This document shows, one piece after another, positions 46,305-56,871 of a DNA stretch of 64,000 bases (its first letter is position 1; each line of letters starts with the position of its first letter). The position numbers and the translations under genes were made by a program. Source of the DNA: Corynespora cassiicola (Eukaryota; Ascomycota; Dothideomycetes; Pleosporales; Corynesporascaceae); contig JAEUWY010000023.1 of NCBI GenBank assembly GCA_022059125.1, positions 868,001-932,000 on the forward strand. Reading direction: 5' to 3'. Under the pieces are notes generated by a model. That model was not told where the DNA came from and did not search any database. It saw only the letters and a program-made list of their open reading frames with translations.

Positions 46305-47374
46305 ATGGCGGCCAATCTACTTCTCCTCAACGAATTCTTGCCGGCGTCGGCACTGGGTTTGGGATGGCTCGCCGATTCCCTCAAGGACCCCATGATGGAT
46401 GCATACCAAATGACAAAACCTATTCCTGCCGACTCAGTATTGCGTATGGCAGGGCAAAATTTCGAGAGTCTTGCATCTTCGGCGAGCACAAACTCATTCC
46501 GACTTTCTCTAACGCGCCTCTTGAGCAACTCGGACAGTTTTAAGTCTGCGCAAAATTCAGAGCTCAAATCAGTGCAAGTCAATCGCTACCTACTTCGCCA
46601 GCCGAAGATGCTCTTCAAGCAGCTCGTCAAAGACGAAGAGGCACGAGCTTGGTTGAATGAAACCATCGAAGCTGGCCACAAGAGCTACCTCATCGTTGAG
46701 TTGCAGACTGCCAAGGATCCTTCTCTCTCAAGAAGTGAATCGAAGGAAAACGCCGTCGATGTCGACGTGACTGTACCTGTTAGCACCATCGCTACAGGAG
46801 GTATGGATATTCTAGGTCTGGGTATGTTTTAAACTCCATTCTTGAGTCTTTGAGGGACTGCATACGTGGTTCTACATAGGCCGATGGACATTTCCGCAGC
46901 TAACCAGTCGGAATAGGAGAGCAACTTGACTCTGGAGCCGGTGTTGGGTACTCAAGGTCTGAGGATAACAAGAAAAGCTTCTCGCTTGAAGGAGAGCACA
47001 TCTTTGCAATTGGCTTCAAACGAATTGTATGGCGAAGCTTGGGGTTCAGGCAAGTTCTCTCTCCCGGGATCATCCAACACTGCGACTAACATAGTTTTCA
47101 TAGCAAAAACATCGATAAAGCGAGGCTTGATGATAAGATAACATGGTCTGTGTTCGGAGAGAAGCGCGGCAATAACGAGGAGGAGGTCATCAGTGCCGAC
47201 CTAGCCGATGAGCTTGACGGGAAATACAAGGGCGATGAAGGCGACGAAGGAGAGGAGGATGAAGACGAAGACGAAGATGATGATGACGAAGAAGTAGCAG
47301 AGCTGCTCGAGAAGAGTGTTGCAGTCGGCGATCAAGTGTATATGGTAGCAGGAGAAGACGAGGATGAGGAGTGA
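46305..47374 (+). CDS. Gasdermin-like pore-forming protein (candidate)
   Basis: Exons are 46305-46821, 46917-47049 and 47104-47374, giving 306 residues. The second intron has a GC donor (AG|GCAAGT) and a normal AG. The N-terminal 250 residues follow the pattern I associate with fungal gasdermin-like proteins (HET-Q1/RCD-1 type): an N-terminal helical segment (LGLGWLADSLKDP), a Ser-rich strand region, ARAWLNETIEAGHKSYLIVE followed by an amphipathic Ser/Thr-rich strand, then EGEHIFAIGFKRIVWR and IDKARLDDKITWSVFG. About 50 residues at the C-terminus are almost all Glu/Asp, with EVAELLEKSVAVGDQ in between. In this family a short C-terminal part blocks activity until a linked protease removes it. 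Recognition rests on memory of family patterns, not on alignment. Confidence 0.6.
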
Positions 47375-48907
47375 CAAACCCACTTTGACCAATAATGCTA
47401 CAAAAAATATTCATGAAATCCACCTTTTTGAAAAAATAATGATATACTACAGTTTTGATGGGAATCTTCTGGAAGATTGTCAATATGCATGTCTTCGTCC
47501 TAAACAGGAAATTCTATTTGGAAAAGCCAGCTCCTGTAGACAGGCTCAACCCACACGCGACCAAATTTTAACACACCAAAATGAAGCAAATATAGCCATG
47601 AGAAAGGAAACTCGACTTTTTATGAATAGATAGCTTGCTTTTCGTCATATAAAAGCCCCGAAAACAGCCTTGTATGCACCTATTTAATCTCATGCTGCCT
47701 AGCTGAATCGTAGGCTTAGCACCAAGTCCAAAACTTGGTTTAAAAGAGAAAGAGAAATTCATCTCATTTATCGGTGCGACTCACAAGTACTAACATTACA
47801 TTAACCAACATTACCGTCAACAAAACGCCCAAAAGATCCCAACAAACCAAGAAAAATCCATCAACAATTACTTTTTAAAGAGCTGCCATCACCCCAAAGA
47901 AAACCCAAGGCCCGAATCGAAACAAAACACGGGTGGATAAGATACAGTGGGAGTAGACGGAAACGTGTCTATCCGTATCATAGGCCGACGATGAGTTGCT
48001 ACCAGCAACATGACCTAAGATCAAACAAATTCGAAGAGCCTGTCAAGTGTGCGCGGGCCAGCAAAGCTGATGCAGGATGACTTATACGGTCGTAAAACAA
48101 ATATATCACCATTAGACGAAGCTTCAGTTCAATACAGGTGGGTATAAAGCCCGCCCTCATCCCACCTGCCTTCCACATGTTAGGATGTACCATGCTGACG
48201 ATGATTGAAATGCGAGTTGGAAGAGGGCGGCAGCGTGAGGGATACATGCGGTTCGACGACAACAGGATCTCAGCGGTATCATTAGAGGATCTCAGAAGAA
48301 GATGTTGGAGCAATAAGGTGTAAATATGGGTTAGTGGATAATGGAGTTGTGAAGGTTTTTCGAAGAGCGAGATGAGTTGGAGGGATTTTGAAGCAGACCG
48401 AGCCAGAGTGACATTTAATAATGCGATGCAGGTTCAAGCTATCCTTCCTTTCTAAATCTTTGTTTTCTTCCCGATTCTAGGAGAGGGGTCGGTGTCCAGA
48501 GCATGAAGTTGTTGCTCGACGTGGTCGTAGAAGTTGTGATGTCCTGCGACAGGTAAGGCCACACGAGATCTAGACAGCTGAACCTTCCCCAGAATGAAGC
48601 GTGCCAAAGGCGAGGAACTACATCTAGTATTGGCAAGCAGATTTCGGTACGGTTTGCACCCATTGCTACCCAGCAGTGAAACCAGAAAGCCTGTTGTTCA
48701 TTTTTGGCAGCATTTGATGACTGTAATGCTCGAGCCCATTTCAACTTTTCCAGTACCAGGTAACAAAACCACAAAGACGTATAAAAGACCCAAAGCCATC
48801 CGGCCAAACCCATGAAAATCTACACATCCCCACCATGCACAGGTATCACCCGCAAAAACGCCTCAAAATGCAAACACGCGCTCTCCCAGCAAACAACCCT
48901 CGCCACC
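47375..48907. other. Intergenic after the gasdermin-like gene
   Basis: 1.5 kb, AT-rich on the left and more balanced on the right. Short open frames on both strands (for example 48439-48813 minus) show no family features. Confidence 0.55.
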
Positions 48908-49510
48908 CTATCCCTCAAACTCCCCCCTCCCCCCCACATCCCCCTCATTCTCCACTCCATAACTATCCTCAAAACTCGCCATCTTCACCCCCCACATATC
49001 TACCCCGTCCACATACCCCCCCTCAGGATCAAAGTCGCCCTCCCCTTCATACAGCCCATCCCCCCTCCACCGAAACGCCAACACCGCCCCATCCCTCAAC
49101 CCCACCCCCTTGGGACAATCCCCCGCCGCGGCGACCGCGCTCTTCCCCTTGCTGGCCCCAACCTTGGCCTTCCCTTTACCCTTCACATCCTCTACCGGAG
49201 CCACGTCCTCGTCTTCGCCAAAGGGCGAAGAAGTCTCCCACTCGCCGAGCTGGAATCCCGCCGAGGGTTCGAGCGGGTTGGCCGGGCGGCCAAATTGGAT
49301 GTCTGAGGGAGACGAGGGGAGGGGGAGGGCGGTGGATTCGTGGGTGAGGGGGTCGAGGGTGTGGACGCCGCCTGTTTCCTGTAGGGCTTTGTGGAGGGTG
49401 GCTTTTATGGAGGAGAAGGTTTGCAGCGGGTCGATGTGCAAGAGCACGGTTGTTTTGTGGGATTTTAGGCGGAGGGTCCAGGTTTGTGGGGTGGGAGTTG
49501 TGGAGGACAT
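48908..49510 (-). CDS. Conserved fungal protein of unknown function, possibly ubiquitin-like N-terminus
   Basis: A single-exon gene of 200 residues. Residues 10-75 (TWTLRLKSHKTTVLLHIDPL, then an IKATLHKALQET helix) have the beta-beta-alpha order of a ubiquitin-like fold. A Lys/Gly-rich linker (KGKGKAKVGASKGK) is followed by DGAVLAFRWRGDG and an acidic, Gly-rich tail. I recognise the layout from uncharacterised fungal proteins but cannot name a function. It is divergent from the Tim17-like gene. Codon use is normal for a conserved gene. Confidence 0.65.
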   Translation of the reverse strand: MSSTTPTPQTWTLRLKSHKTTVLLHIDPLQTFSSIKATLHKALQETGGVHTLDPLTHESTALPLPSSPSDIQFGRPANPLEPSAGFQLGEWETSSPFGEDEDVAPVEDVKGKGKAKVGASKGKSAVAAAGDCPKGVGLRDGAVLAFRWRGDGLYEGEGDFDPEGGYVDGVDMWGVKMASFEDSYGVENEGDVGGRGEFEG

Positions 49511-50014
49511 TGCTACTGAGGGTGTACTGGAGAGGGGTTAGTAGGTAGAAAGGGTGAGGAGGGAGGGAGTGGCGTACTGGGACTGTCCTGGGGATTTGAT
49601 GCGGGGAACGCGTCGATTTTGGGCTCTGGAGGGTGGCGGGAGGGTATGTGAGCGGTTGTAATGGCTTAGACGCGTCGAGGGAGAGTGGACGAGAGAAGCC
49701 GCGGGGTCGTCAAAGCCGTGAAGAGGGACGCTGGATCCCTGCCGACCGGCCTTGGCACTAGCTTTCTGGTGTGATCAAAGCTTTCGACAGTCCCTCGGAC
49801 TTTGCATCCATCGAAGCGCAATTGACATTCCCAAAGACGGTCTTTTGCAGCTCGAACAAGCCTCGTCGCTACGATCCACTCATTCCTCCCATCTTGTGTG
49901 CACTCAGCGCCCTCCAAACGCCCACCTCCCGCGCCCACCACCTCCGCATAACCTCCGCACCACCGCACCCCCTCGCCCTCTCCCGCCCACACCACCAAAC
50001 CAACACACCAAACC
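49511..50014. other. Divergent promoter region (unknown protein / Tim17-like)
   Basis: 504 bases, with no gene supported. Confidence 0.55.
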
Positions 50015-50749
50015 ATGGCCTCAATCCCCCTCCCCACCGCAACCTCCCCCGACCTATCCAACGTCAAACCCACCCCGTCAAAACCCGCCCGCCGCCCCCC
50101 CCCCCCCGCCCGCCTCGGCATGACCTTCGACAAGCGCCTCCTCCTCGCCGCCTTCACCTCCTTCGGCTCCGGCTTCACCCTGGGCGCCCTATCCGCCGGC
50201 CACATGGCGTCGATGCGCTTCCGCGCCGAGAACGCGCACCGCCTGCCCGTCTCCCAGCCCGGCTGGTACCTCTACCACAAGTCGAAGAACTACAACAAGG
50301 CCAAGGTGGGCGTGGTCGAGGGCATGCGCAAGGGCGCGTGGGTCGCCACGTGGGTGTCGGTCTTCTTCGTGATTGAGGAGAGTATCGATGTTTTTCGGGG
50401 AACGTGGAGGGCTGGGCGCACGCTAGAGGAGATGGAGGGGGTGGATGAGTTGGAGATTGAGAGGATTGAGAGGGGGGTGGGGAAGAGTAGGGATTGGGTC
50501 AGTACTACCATGGCGGGGATGGTGACGGGCGGGTTGTGGAGTGCGTGGAATACCTTTCCCATGGTTACGGCGGCGAGGACGATCAGGCTGGGGTTAGTGG
50601 TTGGGTTGGGGTATGGGCTTGGCCAGGATGCGTTGAGTTGGGCGAAGAAGAGGTGGGGGCAGCCGGGAGGAGAGACTTCGCAGGGGCAGAGCTGGATTTA
50701 TAAGGGAGCGAGGAATGGCAAAGTCGAGGAGGACGGCGGTCAGAAGTAA
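50015..50749 (+). CDS. Tim17/22/23-fold membrane protein, TIMMDC1-like
   Basis: A single exon of 244 residues. The N-terminus is Pro-rich and includes a 13-base C run (50095-50107) coding Pro. From about residue 35 it has four hydrophobic, Gly-rich helices: FTSFGSGFTLGALSAG, GAWVATWVSVFFVIEES, TTMAGMVTGGLWSAWN and GLVVGLGYGLGQDAL. Between helices 1 and 2 is GWYLYHKSKNYN. This order fits Tim17-like inner-membrane proteins, of which TIMMDC1 is a complex I assembly factor. The assignment to TIMMDC1 is a guess; the Tim17-like fold is better supported. A later ATG (MTFDKRLLL) just before helix 1 is a possible start. Confidence 0.65.
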   Translation: MASIPLPTATSPDLSNVKPTPSKPARRPPPPARLGMTFDKRLLLAAFTSFGSGFTLGALSAGHMASMRFRAENAHRLPVSQPGWYLYHKSKNYNKAKVGVVEGMRKGAWVATWVSVFFVIEESIDVFRGTWRAGRTLEEMEGVDELEIERIERGVGKSRDWVSTTMAGMVTGGLWSAWNTFPMVTAARTIRLGLVVGLGYGLGQDALSWAKKRWGQPGGETSQGQSWIYKGARNGKVEEDGGQK

Positions 50750-51193
50750 GAGGACGGCGCAAGGAACAACAATCTCCACTTCCAAATCCAGGGCCGACTG
50801 TGATTCATACCATTACACTGTGGCTCGCCAAAGTAGCCCCGAAGACAGTTATGGTCAATCAACAAAGGCCCTAGCCACCATATGGAAATCATCACCCCAT
50901 GGAACCACAATCACAGCAGCCTCTAGCCTACATTCACCTTTCGCGTCTTTGAACGCACGGAAATTCGAATAGGGCGGTGGCAATGAAGACTTCACACAGT
51001 AGGATTGTCATCATGGAACGGATTCCTCCTAGGAAACTCTTTTAGTCAAATCTTTGAATATTTTGGATATCATCATCGTTCACATGTCTATCGTGACACA
51101 TCTACTGCCCATGACTTTTCGTTTACCAGGGAATCTGATGCTATGCACTCGCCAATCATGACTGCGTCCACCTCTTTACCCCATAGACGTCAT
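50750..51193. other. Convergent 3' region, Tim17-like and PheRS-alpha genes
   Basis: 444 bases with two facing 3' ends and no gene. Confidence 0.55.
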
Positions 51194-53056
51194 CTAATCC
51201 TTGTCCAGTCTGACTGCTGGCTGCTCCTTGATCCAGTTCAAATCGCACTTGTGGCCGAGCAGTTCACGGATGTTGTTGACGCCGTACTTCATCATGGTAG
51301 GGCGCTCGAGTGAAAGGCCGAAGCCATAGACGCGCATGTCCTTGGGCAGACCCATGGGCTCAAGCATCTCAGGCCTGAACATACCGCTGTTACCGATTTC
51401 AATCCATTTTTTCTATTTACTGGTCAGCGTGGGTCTACAATCATGACAAAGCTTAAATTCAGACGTACCAATCCCTTGTGGTAACCGAAAATCTCCATAC
51501 TGGGCTCGGTGTATGGGTTGTATGCGGGCTTGAAGCGGAGGCCGTCAATGCCCATCTTGGAGAAGAAGTCCTCCAGGAAACGCATCAGACCACCGAGGGT
51601 CAGACCAAAATCTGCAATAACACCCTCGATCTGGTGGAACTCTGCTAAATGGGTGGCGTCCACGGTCTCATTACGGAAGACACGGTCGATGGAGAAATAA
51701 CGGGCAGGGCGAGGATCTTCGGCTAGGCGGTGCAACACCCACGTCGATACAGCAGTGGTGTGTGTTCGAAGGACCAGTCGCAAGCATTCGTCTGCAGACC
51801 AAGGGTATCGGTAACCAATGGAGCCGAAAGCGCCTTCCTTCAAGGGGTCAGTTTGCTATCTTGATCGTACAGCAATCAAGCCTACCTGGTGAACGGCCTT
51901 GATGTTGTTCCAGTAGGCCTCGTAGTCCCGAGGCTTGACTTCCTTCTTTTCTGTACCAGCGAACAGCCGCCTCGATCCGGCCTCCATAGCATCCAATGTA
52001 GCTTCGGTGTCAGGGTCGGACCTGGGCTTATCGGCCTTGACGGGGTCTTTGACAAAGAAGGTGTCCTGGACGTCACGGGCAGGGTGCTGTTGCGGGACGT
52101 ACAGGGCGTCGAAGTTCCAGAAACCAGAGTCGACGAAGCTGATCTTGTTAGAACTGCCGCGTCCAAGTCGATTGCGTGTACTCACTGGCCAGTGGGCATC
52201 TCCGTGAATCCTTGGTTGAAGAACATGGTCCTGCGTAATGTCAGTATTGCGCCAGCTCTGTAGCGAAGGCGACCCGTACCTGAACTCCTGTCGCACCTTG
52301 TTCAGAGGATGCAGCGCACCAACGTTTTGAGTGGCACCGAGCGCATTGAAGTTGTAGCCCTTGAAGTTCGCAGACTCCCACGATCCATTCGCGAGCATAT
52401 CAGCCGTCAGGTCCGTAACCTCGACGGGGATCTCCTTTGCATATTTAGGTCCCTTGTTGACCGTGTAGGTAATGACCTTGGTGACAGTGACGAGCTTGCG
52501 CTTCTTCAGGTCGGTAAGAGTCTTGGAGTCTGATACGGACTTTGTATCCTGGATGCTCTTCAAGAGCTCCCTTGTGTTGTCCTTGACTTCCTCTGCAACC
52601 AGAACGAGGCTGTCGCCATCTTGCTTCACCCACTTGTTCTTGAAAGCGTTGCCCTTGCCAACCTTTGCAGACTCTGCGCCTACGAGATTCTAGAGCGCGT
52701 CAGCTATCTTGTGTCATATAAGCAAGTGTGCTACACACGGCCAATTCCTTAGCGGGGACCTTCCCCGCCTGGCGGACGGCGTCCCACACTTTCCACTCAT
52801 GGCTGCCGTTCTCGACGATTGACTCGGACTCTTTGGTCAAGATGACTTGTTCCGAGTCGTTGGTTTTGTATTCGACCATGGAACGGCTCGCTAGCCTATC
52901 AAGTGCAGCCTTGATTTCTTGTTGCGGGACGGAGGGGAAGTCTTCGGAGGTTTGGAGGGGCTGTTTCGTGTCGAGCAGGTCGAGGACATCTTGGGTGATG
53001 TTGCGGTCTTGCGACTCGACAGGGACGGGCACTGGGCCCCGGGTTCCACCGACCAT
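51194..53056 (-). CDS. Cytosolic phenylalanyl-tRNA synthetase alpha subunit
   Basis: Charges tRNA-Phe as part of an alpha2-beta2 class II synthetase. Minus-strand exons are 53056-52739, 52689-52280, 52230-52186, 52138-51886, 51837-51469 and 51412-51194, giving 537 residues. The third exon is only 45 bases. The N-terminal part (about 1-150) is a winged-helix tRNA-binding region ([14 protein letters not shown]). The catalytic core has motif 1 near [20 protein letters not shown], motif 2 around [18 protein letters not shown], and motif 3 [15 protein letters not shown] near the C-terminus, the last with the invariant Arg. Short canonical introns join every conserved block. The start is the first ATG. 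Confidence 0.94.
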
Positions 53057-56000
53057 GATCGCGAGGTTTGAACAGGTGTGGGAGTTGCGGTATGTGACTG
53101 TGTCCGTAGTTATGAGTCGAACTGAAATTCGAGATTGGCCATGGTTTAGCCGTGGGGTAGTGCCAAGGCTTTGTTTGATTGGTCGCCTACTTCAACATGA
53201 TGGGGGGCCAGTATCGAGTAATGTTGTAGGCTGAAGTCTACTGCAGTCTACCACTGTGAACTTCTGCGTATGGCGTATATTCACTTCTGGATCGAGCGGC
53301 GATTGGAATGCAGCGAAATGAATTGAGCACAGTCATGACATCGATCTCTGCCGACCCCTCAACCTCTACTACCTAGCTACAGGCTTATGACAGCATCTTG
53401 GGACAGCGGCAAGTGCAGATAGGTCAGGTGCCCTTTTTATCATAGACCTGGGACTGATTCCAGAAGTGAGAATCCGCCCCCGTTTGGCCATTGGCATCTG
53501 AACATGTCGTTGGTTCCCCGCATCTGTGAAATAGGATAGATGTCATAATGCGCCAGGGTTCAACCTCATGCCATATAAACGTGAGTAGCAGCAGTGCTGT
53601 AGACAGTACACTTCACCATAACCTACAATGCCAAAGCTTCCCTGAATAGCCGTCACCTTCAAAACTTTCAATAGACTCGACAACGTGTCCAGGTGGGTCA
53701 TGCAGCTGCTTTGTTACCAGACGGTCGCCGTACTGACTCCGTGAAGCCAAACCGAGCATGACGCTCAGATTTCCGGGTCCAAGATCGAGCCTCTACAATC
53801 GTCCCAGAAGTAAAATGCCACGTCGAAAGTAGGCCACGGCACGATTGGCGAGGATCAGGATATTGAACACACGCACGCTCATCCGCTCGGAAGCCATGTA
53901 AAAGGTCTGCCGAACCACGCACGGCCAGCCCACAGGTGGTTAGCCGCCTTCTCGCACGAGGTCCATTTCTCTGAAAGCCATCTCTTTTTTTCCTTGCAGA
54001 AAATCGCTGACGAGGATAAGAATACCACAAGCATGAATGGCCGCAGGGAGAAAGCCAGGGCGTCGTTGGGCGCGAGGAAGTCATCCAGGGCTCCAAGATG
54101 GCGCCCATGGAGGGGGGCGCAAAAGGAAACACGCAGCATACCAAAGGACTAGACGACGAGACACTCGCTCAGCAACGCCTGAATCCGATGGGGGGGCGCC
54201 CGCGACGATGTGGAACTCGGGCAGTAGAGAAGTCGCACGTTTCGGCAGGAAATGAAGTCATCAAAGGCCGATTAGAAGCTGCAATCAAATGCAGGCTGAA
54301 AAGTAAAATGGCAATAGAGGAAGACGACGTGGACTGCAGAGTGCTGCCAATGCTGCCGGTGCGTGCGATGCTGTCGCGGTTTGAAACGACCAATAGCCTC
54401 ATAAAGCACACTTGGCGAAGATCGAGCGTTCTAGAAATTTAGTGGGTGATTTGCCAGGACCGCAATCTCCGGGTGCATTGTAGGAGGTCAATGAGGGCCA
54501 AGCGCGAATTAGCAGTTTCCCATCGAGTTGCGGCCGCGTCGCGCAGCAGCTGTGAGGTGCAAACATGGGCATGGGGCCACAAAAAGTCCGAATTGGACCA
54601 GGTGTCAAGAAATGGCTGATGGGTGACGGGCTTGGCAGCTTGCGCAGACTGGTGTCCCCTATCTGCGGACGAGAGGCGAGGCATGTGTTCGCAACCAGAA
54701 GAGGGTCGCCAAGCAGAAAGTGTTGGGAAGAGGGTGCCTCGCCGTCGAATGCGCGCCTTGAGAGTGCATTCGCTGACCCTTGACCCCGCTTCTCATACAG
54801 AGCAGGTGTGAGAGGGCGTGAAAGCTTGGTTGGTGGTGAGGAGGGTGCCGATTTGCTAGCTGCCGAGGGCCGCTGACAGCCCTGGAGGGAGCGATGACGA
54901 AGCGCGGCTAGGATGCATTAGGGTGCGTGGATTAGCGGATGGATGCACAGTCTGACTATCGATGGTAGTGGCTAAAGTCTGCAAAATATCCCTCACCAGT
55001 TGCACGCAGACGCAGCGAGCGAGGGAAACTCTCCAGTCTGCCTACCCGTGGGTGCGAGCATGCAGCGACAGTCGACGTGTAAGAAACATGTCGTTCCATC
55101 GACGATGCGGGACCTGCTAGCGCAGCTGACGACGCTTTCTACAAGTGCGGTCCGTGGTGTAGCAGATGGGGACATGTAACTTCGGCCTTTGGCACAGATC
55201 TGCAGATCCATCCGTTGCATAGTCCGGGGTACCAACTTGGTTTCGTCACGACAGAGGGCTTGCTCCACGCGACGGAGCTGGAGACCTGGCGACGGGCGGG
55301 GAGGAGGGCGTGCGCGACAGGAAGGCCGTCGCCTCCGTGTCGGATGAGCGTGGGCGGGCGCTGGATGGGATGCGACTGTCGATTGTTACTTGGACGATGT
55401 CGAGCTTGGGCTCGAATGTAACGACCAAGCTCCCACGAGTGCGGGAGACGGCCGTTTCGATGCGGGATCCACTATTGATCAAGGTGGCTCGCCATGCGGG
55501 AACATGCGGCGCTACACCGGCCTGACAGGCTTCGATTCGCCCAGCAGAGACAGGAAAAGTTCCGAGCAGCGGGTCTTGGGTGAAGGATGACCTCAGGCCC
55601 GTACAGAGGCAGAGCCGCAAACGAGCAGCGATGGGCGGGCGAGGGGCACGGCGAGAGGACGGGGCGGAGGGTGGAGAGATATGGGCCCAATATGATGGCG
55701 CGCTGTCCCATGATGGGGAGCTGTGGACACTGTGTATTTTTAGGGCACGGAATGGCTATGCAATCTCATGCAATATTGTGCGGCCAGGCCGGCGACGGAC
55801 CACAGCTGAGAGCCAGTCGGGGCAGCGCACAAGGAGCGACCGAGAGGTGCAAAAGGGTCTCTGGACAAGCCAGCCCGCGGCCAGTCAGCCCGCCACAGGG
55901 GCCGCGGGCCATGGGTGGGTGTACGCACGCGATTTTGCCACGGATGTGCGCTGGGCGCGGGCCCAATCAGTCGCTAGTCGTACTGTAACTTTTGCTGCGA

Positions 56001-56871
56001 ACAGCGCTGGGGGAGGCCTGCCATGCCACCTCAGGCCGGGACAGGGGGCGCGGAGGGCGGCCTTGGGGGTGGTCGAGGTTGCTGGAGGGGGCGCGGAGCA
56101 GGACGGCGAGGGCGAGCGAGGGCGAGGGCGAGGGCCAGGGCGACTGATGGCACCACCGACAGCAGCGGCGGCAGACGGTAGACGACAGACAGACGACAGA
56201 CGGCCGACGGCAGACGGCAGACGGGCAGCCGGCAAGCCCTTCCAGCGCCATCAGGCCCGGCGGCGAGGCGCCTCAGTGAATGGGTGGGATGCTATCGCGG
56301 CGATAACGACGACGGGGCCGCCGCCAGCCATGTCTCGAAGGGTCGGCGGTCGCTGGGCAGGGCGTGGGAGGGCAGGGGATACAGAACGGGCGTAACTTTT
56401 GCCCCCGTGGAGCCCAGCAGGCCTCGCAGGCCTCGCATTAGGCCCCTTTGGCGGTTCAGAAAAATCGGCGCCGTTAGCTCAGCAGCAGCGACGCATACGC
56501 CTGCCCGCCCGACCCAATAATATCCCTGACCCTTTTCCGCCGCCAATCTTCCTCCTGCTATCCACCCGGCGCCCGTCCCTCTCAACTCCTCTCTCCTCGA
56601 CGCCAGCGCCCTGCCTCTCCTCCGCTTCGTCCTCCGGACTCACGCTCGTTTCTTTTGCACGCTGCCCTCTGTCGTCTTTGCCGTCTCGCTGCTGCCTCAG
56701 CCCTCCGCGCGGCCGCGTACCCAGGACGCACTGCTGAAGTAATACTGCTCCCCAGCCCCTAATCAGCCCCCGACCACCACCCACCAGCAGCCTTTTTCTC
56801 GCACGCCTGGCCCGCCGCAGATGCAGTCTTAAGCCGACCGGCATCCTCGCACCACTCCCCCACACCACACC
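53057..56871. other. Long GC-rich region without a supported gene, PheRS to DUF3405
   Basis: 3.8 kb. Frames up to 271 codons are open (for example 55580-56395 plus) but their composition (Arg/Gly/Ala) and lack of motif point to GC-rich non-coding sequence. Purine-rich short repeats occur at 56105-56143 and 56167-56225. The last 350 bases before the DUF3405 start are pyrimidine-rich. Confidence 0.55.
56105..56225. repeat. Imperfect short repeats (GGCGAG and CAGACGG-type)
   Basis: 56105-56143 is a run of GGCGAG/GGGCGA units. 56167-56225 repeats GACAGACG/GGCAGACGG units. These are low-complexity repeats in the long intergenic region. Confidence 0.8.

Noticed and set aside
55580..56395. 271-codon Arg/Gly-rich plus frame
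   Set aside because: Low-complexity GC-rich sequence with repeats; no recognisable protein and no splice support.
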